In this document: positions 7,946-15,776 of the stretch, in pieces
Layout: every line of letters begins with the position of its first letter
Numbering within the stretch: position 1 is the first letter of the stretch
IMG/VR virus record: IMGVR_UViG_3300025705_000014
Coordinates: 1 to 28,992 of that record
DNA: 28,992 nt
DNA from: a virus
Direction: 5' to 3' (one strand)
Translations under genes and position numbers: made by a program
Notes under the pieces: model-generated
Told to the model about the DNA's origin: nothing
What the model saw: only the letters and a program-made list of their open reading frames with translations
Database searches by the model: none

Positions 7946-8830
7946 ATGAGCAAAGAAAAATTACAAGATGATTACAAAAACCCAGTATCCGCAGCGGATA
8001 TGGTTGAGCTCGCTAAACAGCAGTATGAGCAAAAAAAGGTTTCTGATTACAAATTCCCAACAGAAATCGTAGATTTACCATCAAAAGGATTAGTTTATCC
8101 AAAAGATAACGCCCTTTCAAGTGGTAAAGTGGAAATGAAGTATATGACAGCTAAAGAAGAGGATATACTTACTACACAATCTTACATAAAAGATGGTTCA
8201 GTATTAGATAGATTGTTTCAATCATTGATTATATCAAATGGTGATGGAGCTCCTGTAAAATACATAGATATCACATTAGGTGATAAAAACGCAATTATGA
8301 TTGCGGCTAGAATCTTAGGATATGGTAAAGATTATGAAGTAGAGATTGATGACCCAACACAACCAGGTACGATGCAGAAAGAAGTTATTGATTTAACTCA
8401 ATTTGAATCTACAGATTATGATGGTTCAGGTCAAACAGAACTACATAAAAACGAATATGAGTTTGAATTACCACAATCTAAAAGGAAAGTAACCTTTCAA
8501 GCATTAACTGAAAGTAAGGAAAGAAAAATCAAACATCAATTAGAAGCACAAAAGAAAGCATCTAGAAAGTTGAATGATAAGACTGATAAACAACTTACTA
8601 TCAGATTAAAAAATACAATAGTATCAGTAGATGGTGATACAGACCAAACTACAATCAATCACTTCGTAGAAAACGAATTATTTGCGGCCGATTCAAGGGC
8701 TCTCAGAACGCATATAAACAAAGTCGTACCAGATGTTGATTTAACTTATGAATTTATATCTGATGAGACCGGGGAAGGGAGAGATATGCTACTGCCTATG
8801 GGGCTTGGCTTTTTTTGGCCTCAATCTTAG
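7946..8830 (+). CDS. gp26-type baseplate/tail assembly protein (frame 0 product)
   Basis: 294 residues. The N-terminal third, VDLPSKGLVYPKDN, KVEMKYMTAKEEDILTTQSY and IKDGSVLDRLFQSLI, is typical of the 'T4 bacteriophage base plate protein' family that includes T4 gp26. A basic helix (ESKERKIKHQLEAQKKASRK) follows. The end, LPMGLGFFWPQS, carries the family's terminal FFWP. Sitting between tube and tape measure genes, it occupies the place of the upstream tail-assembly chaperone (lambda gpG). The last codons use GGG, CTG and GGC in a cluster unlike the rest of the gene and end in TTTTTTT (8810-8816), a likely slip site into the next ORF. Confidence 0.78.
   Translation: MSKEKLQDDYKNPVSAADMVELAKQQYEQKKVSDYKFPTEIVDLPSKGLVYPKDNALSSGKVEMKYMTAKEEDILTTQSYIKDGSVLDRLFQSLIISNGDGAPVKYIDITLGDKNAIMIAARILGYGKDYEVEIDDPTQPGTMQKEVIDLTQFESTDYDGSGQTELHKNEYEFELPQSKRKVTFQALTESKERKIKHQLEAQKKASRKLNDKTDKQLTIRLKNTIVSVDGDTDQTTINHFVENELFAADSRALRTHINKVVPDVDLTYEFISDETGEGRDMLLPMGLGFFWPQS
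8810..8816 (+). other. Candidate +1 ribosomal frameshift site (T7 run)
   Basis: In frame 0 the codons are TTT-TTT-TGG. A Phe-tRNA on the second TTT can move one base forward onto another TTT (8814-8816) with full re-pairing, putting GGC in the A site and entering the 8817-9023 frame. GGGGCT (8801 on) can pair weakly with GGCCTC (8817 on), leaving the run in a loop. Loss of one T by polymerase slippage would give the same protein. Confidence 0.6.
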
Positions 8831-9023
8831 TTATAGGAAGCATTTACACTCTCACATTTTTGATTTGATATTCCACGGAAATGGTGGATTCAACTTTACT
8901 GATGTTTACAATATGCCTGTTTGGGCAAGAAAATTCTATATAGGTAAAATTGTAGAATTTAGACAAGAAGAACAGAAAGCACATGATAAAGAAATGAAGA
9001 AAGCTAAATCAAGAAGAAGATAA
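8817..9023 (+). CDS. Frameshift extension of the gp26-type protein (second tail assembly chaperone domain)
   Basis: 68 codons in the +1 frame relative to the preceding gene: SYRKHLHSHIFDLIFHGNGG, then VYNMPVWARKFYIGK and a very basic tail ending KKAKSRRR. Although the frame has an ATG at 8748, residues before SYRKH look like a shadow of the upstream gene, and no start codon with a ribosome site lies near the conserved part. So I expect it to be made as a C-terminal extension, giving a fusion of about 358 residues. This is the same layout as lambda G-GT. By position it corresponds to T4 gene 51, which follows 26. If not frameshifted, it would be a separate ORF with an unusual start. Confidence 0.62.
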   Translation, partial: GLNLSYRKHLHSHIFDLIFHGNGGFNFTDVYNMPVWARKFYIGKIVEFRQEEQKAHDKEMKKAKSRRR

Positions 9024-9027
9024 TATT

Positions 9028-9064
9028 AATACCCAATGAATTTTTTGATGATTTGTTGGGTATT
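9028..9064 (+). terminator. Possible terminator hairpin
   Basis: AATACCCAA (9028-9036) and TTGGGTATT (9056-9064) form a perfect 9-bp stem with a 19-base loop, followed by a T-rich stretch that merges into the next promoter motif. The long loop and short T-run make it weaker than the two terminators above. Confidence 0.45.
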
Positions 9065-9067
9065 TCT

Positions 9068-9076
9068 ATATTTATA
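9068..9076 (+). promoter_or_regulatory. Candidate late promoter (TATTTATA) for tape measure operon
   Basis: ATATTTATA, 29 bases before the start at 9106. No further such motif was seen before 18319, so this could drive the long run from the small protein through the tape measure, baseplate, LysM and hub genes. Confidence 0.55.
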
Positions 9077-9105
9077 TACAACTAACAAATAAGGGATACA
9101 TTAAC

Positions 9106-9297
9106 ATGGCCAAAATAACCAAATCAAAACTTACAGAGATGTTGAAATCAAAGGGTCTCTCTGAAGGGTTCTTATCTAACTTTTTTAAGAAAATTAAACT
9201 TGCTAAAGCAGAAAAAGAATACCAACAACTAACAAATGACCCTAGATATCAAGAACTACTTAAAAAATATAATATTAAACCAGTAGACTGGAAATAA
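9106..9297 (+). CDS. Small basic protein of unknown function
   Basis: 63 residues, Lys-rich (predicted pI high) and helical: KITKSKLTEMLKSKGLSEGF, then FFKKIKLAKAEKEYQQL and a tail KYNIKPVDWK. No membrane helix, Cys or signal peptide. GGGA lies about 12 bases before the ATG. It is the first gene after a candidate late promoter and 15 bases before the tape measure gene, so a small assembly partner or minor tail protein is plausible. I do not recognise it. Confidence 0.55.
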   Translation: MAKITKSKLTEMLKSKGLSEGFLSNFFKKIKLAKAEKEYQQLTNDPRYQELLKKYNIKPVDWK

Positions 9298-9312
9298 TAG
9301 TATAGTAGCTAT

Positions 9313-12228
9313 ATGGCTAAGAAAAAAGAAAATATCCAAAAGAAGATAGCTGAAGAGAATGCAAAAAATCTCAAAGCTCTTAGAGCTGAAGAATCACTTC
9401 AGACAAACATATCTGCCATATTGTTAAAGAGAGTCCAAGGACAAAAGAAATTAAATCAAAGCCAAAAGGACTTACTCACCGACATACAAGGTGAAACTGA
9501 TTTAGCAAGTAAACTTACCAAAATACAAGACGCCAAACAAGCAATATTATTAAAACAAGCAAAAACTGGCAAAGATATAGGAAAAGCTCTACTAACCCAA
9601 TTAGATGATTTGGATGAAATTGTTAGACGAGAGGGAAAACGGCAAGAATCAGCAGAACACTATCAAGAACTTCTTGATGACAGAAAGAAAACTCTTCAAA
9701 ACATATTAGGGATAGATGATGATATAACTGCGGCAGTAGCTAAGGGTGGTGTAGCCGCTCTTGCTATGAATAAAGCATTTGAAAATGTTGGAGCATCACT
9801 AACCGCTCATGTAGATACATTGAGAGATATGGTTACTCAACAGGGGCTAAGTGGTGGAGAAGCCGTAATACTTAAAGGTAATATCGATGCAGCATCATTT
9901 AGTTTAACTGGAATGATGTATGGTTCAGAAGCATTAGCATCATCTGCATCAGCAATCGCTGAAAAGTTTGGTAATGTAAACGCAGCAACATCAGATATGA
10001 TAAAGGGTGTTACTGAAGTAGCATCACTTACAGGAGATGCAGCATCGGCAACTGATTTAGTAAGTACCTTCCAAAATGCAGGAATGGAAGCTGGTGAAGT
10101 TGGTGACCATATAAAAGAATTAGCAGAAAAGCATGGTGTAAACGCCAAAAAGATGATGGAAGGTATGGGTTCTCAGATGTCTAAGCTGAGAGGTAAAACT
10201 CAAGAACAACTGGATGTTATATTAGAAGGTAACGCAGCTTTAATTAAGCAGGGTACTAATATGGAAGAAATTCAAAACATAGCAAATAATGTTTTGGATA
10301 TCGAAGGTAATATGAAAGCAGCTGCTAAAGCTAGAGTGATGTTAGGTAGAGATGTTAATGCTAACGCTGTAAGAAGTGCCGCATTATCTCTGGAATCTGC
10401 TCGTACTGATGAAGAAAGAATAGCAGCTCAAGAAAGATTATCTGCAGAAATATTAAAAGGTGTGGGTGGACAAGAAGAGTTCGCTCAAATGACTGAAAAA
10501 GAAAAAGCAGCAACCGCAGCCGCAATGGGAATGGATAAAGAACAATTATCCGTTATGATGGACAAAAAAAGAGTTCAAGACGAACTTACAGAAAAATATG
10601 GAGCCGCAGCACCAGCAATTGAGATGTTAAAAGGTGGATTCTTTTCAGCTGTTAAAGGAGCTGGTAGTTTACTTATGGAGATGGGTAAGGTTATAGCGAA
10701 AACAACTATAATGAACCTAATGATGAATGGAAAGACTGGTCTAGGTGGTATGTTCACAGGAGCAGCTAACTCAGCAAAAGATTTAGGTAGTAAAATAAAA
10801 GGTGTTTTCTCAAAAGGTGGTGGTGGGGCTAAACCTGATTTGCCAGGTTTAGATAAAACACAGGATATGGGACCTAAAGTAGATAAAGGTGGTTCTAAAA
10901 GTGGTGGTGGGTTAAAATCATTAGCCGATGGTTTAAAAGAGATGGGTGATTCTAAAGTATTCGCAGGTATAGGTGCAGTTGCATTGGCAGGACCTGCATT
11001 TATAATAGCACTTCCATCAATTCCATTCTTATTATTTATGGGATTAACTCCATTAAAACAATTAGAAACTAACTTTAGTGGATTAGCAACAGGTCTTAAT
11101 AGTATGGCATCCACATTTATGGGTTCATTGGCTGTAGCCGCATTCGGAATCGCAGCAATTCCATCTATACTATCAATTCCATTCTTATTATTTATGGGAT
11201 TAACACCATTAGCACAATTAGGACCTAATTTCACATCATTATCAGTAGGATTGACCGCTATGGCATCCTCATTTATGGGTTCACTCGCATTAGGAGCATT
11301 CGCATTAGCAGCTGGGTTAGCAATAGCATCTATTCCATTCTTAATCGCTATATCATTATTAGGAATACCAGCATCAGCTGGATTAGGTGCATTAGGTGTT
11401 GGATTAACTGCGTTAGGAACGGCAGCCGCTAGTGGATTACCATTCTTAGGAATCGCATTAATAGGGGCATTAGGATTGGCTATGATTCCATTCGCAATCG
11501 CATTAAATATAGCAACACCAGCAATTGAAGCATTTGGTGGTGTAATAGTTGGGGTAATGGGAGCAATCCCACCAATCATTAGTGCAATAGCAGATGGGTT
11601 CGTAACTATGATGGGTGCATTATCTTTAGAAAATATTGGAGCATTAATGTTATTAGGACCGGCATTGATGTTAGCATCAGTTGGTATGGTTGCATTTGGA
11701 ATTTCAATGGCAGTTGCATCAGCAGCATCATTCTTTGGTGGTGGTATTATAGATGATATAAGTGAATTAGCTATGATAGGACCTCAATTAGAACAAGCAG
11801 GTAGTGGGTTAGCATCAATTACACAAAATTTAGGTGAAGTAAGTGGTGTAATAGCAACATTATCAGAATCATTAAGTACAATGGGTTCAGTAACAACACC
11901 ATTATATGGAGTTGCAGGTGGATTAATGAGTATAGCGGGTGGTTTAGTAACTATGGCTGGTGCTGGATTGTTAGCACTACCAATATTTGCAGCAATAGGT
12001 GGTTTAGCAGCTATCGCTCCTGTATTAGATGGATTAGGTTCGTTATTTGGTGGTGGTGGTGAATCCGAATCCACATCAGATAGTGGTGGTTCTGATATGA
12101 TAGATTACGAAAGATTAGCATCAGTTTTACAATCACAACCAATAGTATTATCAATAGATGGTAAGGCAGTACAAAAGATAACGGCAGTACAACGTAGACA
12201 AGGTAAAAACGCAAGGGGATTTAGCTAA
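9313..12228 (+). CDS. Tail tape measure protein
   Basis: 971 residues. The N-terminal ~150 residues are charged coiled coil; the middle is Ala/Gly-rich helix; residues ~430-530 are Gly-rich linker; residues ~545-910 are long hydrophobic helices (AAFGIAAIPSILSIPFLLF and relatives); the C-terminus (YERLASVLQSQPIVLSIDGK, then AVQKITAVQRRQG) has the usual tape-measure end. Such proteins fill the tube, set tail length and may insert into the host membrane during DNA entry. It has two clear 52-residue tandem repeats. The stop overlaps the next ATG (TAATG). No lytic domain was seen. Confidence 0.9.
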   Translation: MAKKKENIQKKIAEENAKNLKALRAEESLQTNISAILLKRVQGQKKLNQSQKDLLTDIQGETDLASKLTKIQDAKQAILLKQAKTGKDIGKALLTQLDDLDEIVRREGKRQESAEHYQELLDDRKKTLQNILGIDDDITAAVAKGGVAALAMNKAFENVGASLTAHVDTLRDMVTQQGLSGGEAVILKGNIDAASFSLTGMMYGSEALASSASAIAEKFGNVNAATSDMIKGVTEVASLTGDAASATDLVSTFQNAGMEAGEVGDHIKELAEKHGVNAKKMMEGMGSQMSKLRGKTQEQLDVILEGNAALIKQGTNMEEIQNIANNVLDIEGNMKAAAKARVMLGRDVNANAVRSAALSLESARTDEERIAAQERLSAEILKGVGGQEEFAQMTEKEKAATAAAMGMDKEQLSVMMDKKRVQDELTEKYGAAAPAIEMLKGGFFSAVKGAGSLLMEMGKVIAKTTIMNLMMNGKTGLGGMFTGAANSAKDLGSKIKGVFSKGGGGAKPDLPGLDKTQDMGPKVDKGGSKSGGGLKSLADGLKEMGDSKVFAGIGAVALAGPAFIIALPSIPFLLFMGLTPLKQLETNFSGLATGLNSMASTFMGSLAVAAFGIAAIPSILSIPFLLFMGLTPLAQLGPNFTSLSVGLTAMASSFMGSLALGAFALAAGLAIASIPFLIAISLLGIPASAGLGALGVGLTALGTAAASGLPFLGIALIGALGLAMIPFAIALNIATPAIEAFGGVIVGVMGAIPPIISAIADGFVTMMGALSLENIGALMLLGPALMLASVGMVAFGISMAVASAASFFGGGIIDDISELAMIGPQLEQAGSGLASITQNLGEVSGVIATLSESLSTMGSVTTPLYGVAGGLMSIAGGLVTMAGAGLLALPIFAAIGGLAAIAPVLDGLGSLFGGGGESESTSDSGGSDMIDYERLASVLQSQPIVLSIDGKAVQKITAVQRRQGKNARGFS
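11017..11328 (+). repeat. Two tandem 156-bp (52-residue) membrane-helix repeats in the tape measure gene
   Basis: Copies begin at 11017 and 11173, each opening SIPFLLFMGLTPL and continuing with QL--NF--L--GL--MAS-FMGSLA. A third, decayed copy opens SIPFLIA at 11329. Each unit has two hydrophobic stretches split by a polar segment. Confidence 0.85.
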
Positions 12229-15200
12229 TGGCACTTAAAGATATGAAATCAGATTTATCAAAGTTTAGAGTTCCTAAAACAACACCTTTGGATTCTAAAC
12301 CAACAGTTGAGGTTAATAAAAACTTAAACAAAACACCTCTTAGTGGGTTAGTAAAATCTGCTCCTGTAAAAGCAACGATTTCACCAACAGAAAAATCTGG
12401 AGTAAATCCTCAAAAGATAAATCAAACTGAAAAGTTTAAAGGTGAAACTACTCCTAAGCCAATGGATAACTCAGAAAAGTTTAAGGGTGAAACTACTCCT
12501 AAGCCAATGAGTTTAGAAGAACGATATTTAGGACAAACCGACCCTAAGTTGGTAAATCAAACTGAAAAGTTTAAAGGTGAAACAAATCCTAAAGAAATGG
12601 ATAACTCATCTAAATTCTTAGGTGAAACAAATCCTACTGAATCTGATAAGAGCTCTAAGTTCATAGGTGAGACAACACCAAAAGAAGCAAATAATCAATC
12701 ACAATTCTTAGGTGAGACAACACCAAAGGAAATGGATAACAAAACTAAATTCTTAGGTGAAACAACTCCTAAAGAGGCAAATAACCAATCAAAATTCTTA
12801 GGTGAAACTACTCCTAAAGAAGCAAATAATAAAACTCAGTTCTTAGGTGAAACTACTCCTAAAGAAGCTGATAAGAGTTCTAAGTTTTTAGGTGAGACAA
12901 CACCAAAAGAAGCAAATAATAAAACTCAGTTCTTAGGAGAAACTACTCCAAAGGAATCTGATAAGAGTTCTAAGTTCTTAGGTGAAACATCACCAAAACC
13001 AATGAGTTTAGAAGAAAGATATTTAGGACAGACAACACCTAATGAATCTGATAAGAGTTCTAAATTCTTAGGAGAAACTACTCCAACCGAATCCGATAGG
13101 AGTTCTAAGTTCTTAGGAGAAACTACTCCAAAGGAATCTGATAAAAGCTCTAAGTTTTTGGGTGAAACTACTCCACTATCATCAGATAGGAGTTCTAAGT
13201 TCTTAGGTGAAACATCACCAACTCCAATGAATATTCCAAATGGTGAAAGGGGTTTAGGTGAAACAACACCAACTGATTTTTCATTTAAAAAGAAATTGGA
13301 AAGTGAAGGAAAAGATTTTAAAGAAGTAAACAATCTTTCAGATATTCACTCAACTGGATTTAATTCTAAATTTGGTGGAGTAGAGGCAACTAGATTTGTG
13401 GGTGTAAATCCTAACAATACTGTATTTGATGGGGCTAGTTCATTATTTTCTAATACATCTGATAATACCTTTACTTTAGGTAAAACTTATGGTAAATCAT
13501 TCAATGATGCCGGTGGTATGAATTCAGGAGAAGAAGGATTTGGAATTGGTAAGGGGCAAGCTAAGCGTAAATCTCCATCATTCTTAGATGAGCAATATAA
13601 TAAGTTTAATTTAAGAGATGATGCATTCAATTTAGGAACATCCGCATTTGCACATCCATTAATCCTAAGAGGTATTCAAAGAAAAGGATTAACCAAAGGT
13701 GAACCACAAAAGTGGGGATTTGGATTTCCTATAGATGATGGTTTAGTTAGGGGTGGTATCGTAACCGCAGTTGATAGAGCAGTTGTTGATGTAGTGCGTT
13801 TAGGTAAGTGGATGATTTCAGTAAAAGGTTTATTGTGGGGTGTAAAGAACTTAGGTTTACAAGCATCCAACCCTAATGTAGAAACCATTACTGGAAAACG
13901 ATTAACGAAGGTTTGGACTCCTATAAATACAATCGCTTCAACACTTGGTGGGTTTGCAGGATTACACCCACGCAGACATGGTATATTACCATTACCAGAA
14001 GCTGCTAATCCTGAAAAATATGAAACTGTACAAAAGGTTAAAAAAGTAGCTCAAGTAGATGATATAACATTAGGTATTGCGGGTACGGGTAATAGATTAG
14101 TTGGATTATACAATGAATCATTCCTTACAATTGGTGGTACAACAACATCTTCTACTTTTAAAGGTGCACCATTTTTAAGATTGCAAGGATTGGGTGGACC
14201 AAACTCCCTTTATGGTTTAATTCCAGGTGGTAGAGTTCCACATAGAGATGAAGATACTAGATTTGATGTATTCGATGGATTCACTATTCAAAATCAATAT
14301 AGTGTAGTAGGAACAGACCCTTCAACGGGGCCAACAGCAGCTCAAAATCTAAACTTTTTACCATTTGATAGAGATAAAACACCATTAGGAAAAGAAGTAA
14401 AACCATATACTGAATTTAATAAGTATCCTGATAGAGAACCAACTTCAGACCCTAACGATACTACTAATAAAAAAGCTGGTATAACTCACAATGATGAGTT
14501 TACATATGGTGAAAATAGAAGTTCAGACTTAGAAGGTAGTGATTACGAAGGTACTGATTTAGGTCTTGCATGGGAATCGTATTCAACTGAGGGTAGACCA
14601 TCTGATGGGGCATTGAATAGAGGTGTTACACACACCTCAAAGGAAAATCCATTCGAAAAAGTAAAAAATACAAATGGAACATCTCATAATATAGAAGTAT
14701 TAACATCATCAGAACTTATCAAAGGATATGAAACTATAGCATATGGAAATATGCCTGATAGAGTAGCTAATGATATTGAAGTAACTGATTTTAGAAGTTT
14801 GTTAACAGGTGATGAATCCAAAAGAGCTACAAAAGCTGCATACACCGATAAATCACTACAAACTAGGTTTAAATTTACAAATCCTGGTAAAGTTGGAGCA
14901 GATAGAACAGATTATACTACATCTCATGCCGCTGACCCAATTCAAACATCGGGTATAAACGCAGCAGAGCAGGATGATTTAGTTAAACTAATATTTGATA
15001 AACATGGTGGTGGTTCTAAATTACAATTCAGAGCAACTGTTACTGGTATAACAGAAACATTCTCACCATCTTGGGATGGGATGAAATATAATGGTAGAGC
15101 TGACCAGGCGTTTAAATACGGAACATTTGAAAGAAGTATGAGTTTTAACTTCAAAGTATATCCAACATCTAAAGCGGAACTAATCCCATTGTATAAAAAA

Positions 15201-15461
15201 TTAGAAAGATTATCCACAATGACAATGCCTAACTATGGTACAAATGGATATGAGGGTATTCTGTTAGATTTTACTTTAGGTAAATTATGGGTAAACCAAT
15301 TATCATTCATAGATTCGTTATCATACTCATTTTCAGATGATGTACCTTGGGATATTGATGAACAGGCATCTATGGGTATAGATGTATCAATAGGATTAAA
15401 ATTATTAATGAACGAATTACCAAAATACCAATCAACTGTTTATAATTTAGATGGGATGTAA
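12228..15461 (+). CDS. Large baseplate / tail-tube-initiator-like protein with 15-residue repeats
   Basis: 1077 residues, start overlapping the tape measure stop. Residues 1-68 are basic and disordered. Residues 69-353 are about 19 tandem 15-residue units of the form KFLGETTPKEADKSS. Residues ~425-560 contain a WMISVKGLLWGVKNLGLQ helix and PRRHG. The last ~150 residues, KLQFRATVTGITETFSPSWD, 'YGTFERSMSFNFKVYP' and WVNQLSFIDSLSYSFSDDVPW, resemble a beta-rich baseplate domain. In T4, genes 48 and 54, which start the tube on the baseplate, follow the tape measure gene 29. By position and C-terminal type I infer a similar role, with low certainty on the exact equivalent. The repeat array is unusual. 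Confidence 0.65.
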   Translation: MALKDMKSDLSKFRVPKTTPLDSKPTVEVNKNLNKTPLSGLVKSAPVKATISPTEKSGVNPQKINQTEKFKGETTPKPMDNSEKFKGETTPKPMSLEERYLGQTDPKLVNQTEKFKGETNPKEMDNSSKFLGETNPTESDKSSKFIGETTPKEANNQSQFLGETTPKEMDNKTKFLGETTPKEANNQSKFLGETTPKEANNKTQFLGETTPKEADKSSKFLGETTPKEANNKTQFLGETTPKESDKSSKFLGETSPKPMSLEERYLGQTTPNESDKSSKFLGETTPTESDRSSKFLGETTPKESDKSSKFLGETTPLSSDRSSKFLGETSPTPMNIPNGERGLGETTPTDFSFKKKLESEGKDFKEVNNLSDIHSTGFNSKFGGVEATRFVGVNPNNTVFDGASSLFSNTSDNTFTLGKTYGKSFNDAGGMNSGEEGFGIGKGQAKRKSPSFLDEQYNKFNLRDDAFNLGTSAFAHPLILRGIQRKGLTKGEPQKWGFGFPIDDGLVRGGIVTAVDRAVVDVVRLGKWMISVKGLLWGVKNLGLQASNPNVETITGKRLTKVWTPINTIASTLGGFAGLHPRRHGILPLPEAANPEKYETVQKVKKVAQVDDITLGIAGTGNRLVGLYNESFLTIGGTTTSSTFKGAPFLRLQGLGGPNSLYGLIPGGRVPHRDEDTRFDVFDGFTIQNQYSVVGTDPSTGPTAAQNLNFLPFDRDKTPLGKEVKPYTEFNKYPDREPTSDPNDTTNKKAGITHNDEFTYGENRSSDLEGSDYEGTDLGLAWESYSTEGRPSDGALNRGVTHTSKENPFEKVKNTNGTSHNIEVLTSSELIKGYETIAYGNMPDRVANDIEVTDFRSLLTGDESKRATKAAYTDKSLQTRFKFTNPGKVGADRTDYTTSHAADPIQTSGINAAEQDDLVKLIFDKHGGGSKLQFRATVTGITETFSPSWDGMKYNGRADQAFKYGTFERSMSFNFKVYPTSKAELIPLYKKLERLSTMTMPNYGTNGYEGILLDFTLGKLWVNQLSFIDSLSYSFSDDVPWDIDEQASMGIDVSIGLKLLMNELPKYQSTVYNLDGM
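12432..13286 (+). repeat. About 19 tandem 45-bp (15-residue) repeats
   Basis: Units share F-x-G-E-T-T-P followed by a variable linker such as KEADKSSK or KEANNKTQ. Units 2-3 and 13-14 both carry the variant PMSLEERYLGQT, exactly 495 bp apart, so an 11-unit block seems to have been duplicated. Units differ mostly at synonymous positions (GGTGAAACT, GGTGAGACA, GGAGAAACT), so the protein motif is being kept. Confidence 0.92.
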
Positions 15462-15464
15462 AAT

Positions 15465-15764
15465 ATGGCAAATAGATACGAAAATATAGAACTATTAAGA
15501 ACCGAATTGGGTAAACGTTTTAAAAAAACCATTAGATACCCAAAGATGGAAAAAAATCAAAATGATACATACATCATTTCTATACAAGGTGATAGATTAG
15601 ATAATATGGCTTATAAATATTATGAAGATTCACGATTATGGTGGATTATTGCAAGAGCTAATTATTTAGGTAAGGGTGATTTAGAAATACCAATTGGTAC
15701 TCAACTAAGAATACCATATGATTATCTAGGTATTTACAAAGAATATGTTCAACTAAATAAATAA
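15465..15764 (+). CDS. LysM-domain baseplate protein, gp53-like
   Basis: 99 residues. The LysM fold spans about residues 34-86: TYIISIQGDRLDNMAYKYYE, then RLWWIIARANYL and IPIGTQLRIP. It has the LysM hallmarks of a hydrophobic strand, a D-x-(L/M)-A-x-K/R-(Y/F)-Y helix, and the closing 'G-x-x-L-x-I-P'. T4 gp53 and the small LysM proteins of contractile injection machines join the hub or wedges to the tube end. It lies 3 bases after the repeat protein and 12 bases before the hub gene, as in other contractile tails. T4 gp53 is longer (196), so this is a minimal version. Confidence 0.8.
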   Translation: MANRYENIELLRTELGKRFKKTIRYPKMEKNQNDTYIISIQGDRLDNMAYKYYEDSRLWWIIARANYLGKGDLEIPIGTQLRIPYDYLGIYKEYVQLNK

Positions 15765-15776
15765 AAAAGTAAAGTT

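Noticed and set aside
8748-8816. ATG at 8748 as an independent start of the second chaperone ORF
   Set aside because: The first ~23 residues look like out-of-frame translation of the gp26-type gene and are Cys/Gly-rich noise; the conserved part starts after the T-run.
10575-11579. 334-codon open frame on the minus strand, rich in Pro, Asn and Ala
   Set aside because: It is the complement of the Ala/Gly/Ile-rich tape measure gene; composition is a mirror artefact and no promoter or start context supports it.
12432-13286. Regular 45-bp repeats considered as a CRISPR array
   Set aside because: The repeats are contiguous, in frame, mostly synonymous in their differences, and lack unique spacers.
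12926-13333. Minus-strand 135-codon repeat-containing frame (VVSPKNLELLSD units)
   Set aside because: It is only the opposite-strand reading of the 45-bp repeat array in the large baseplate gene.
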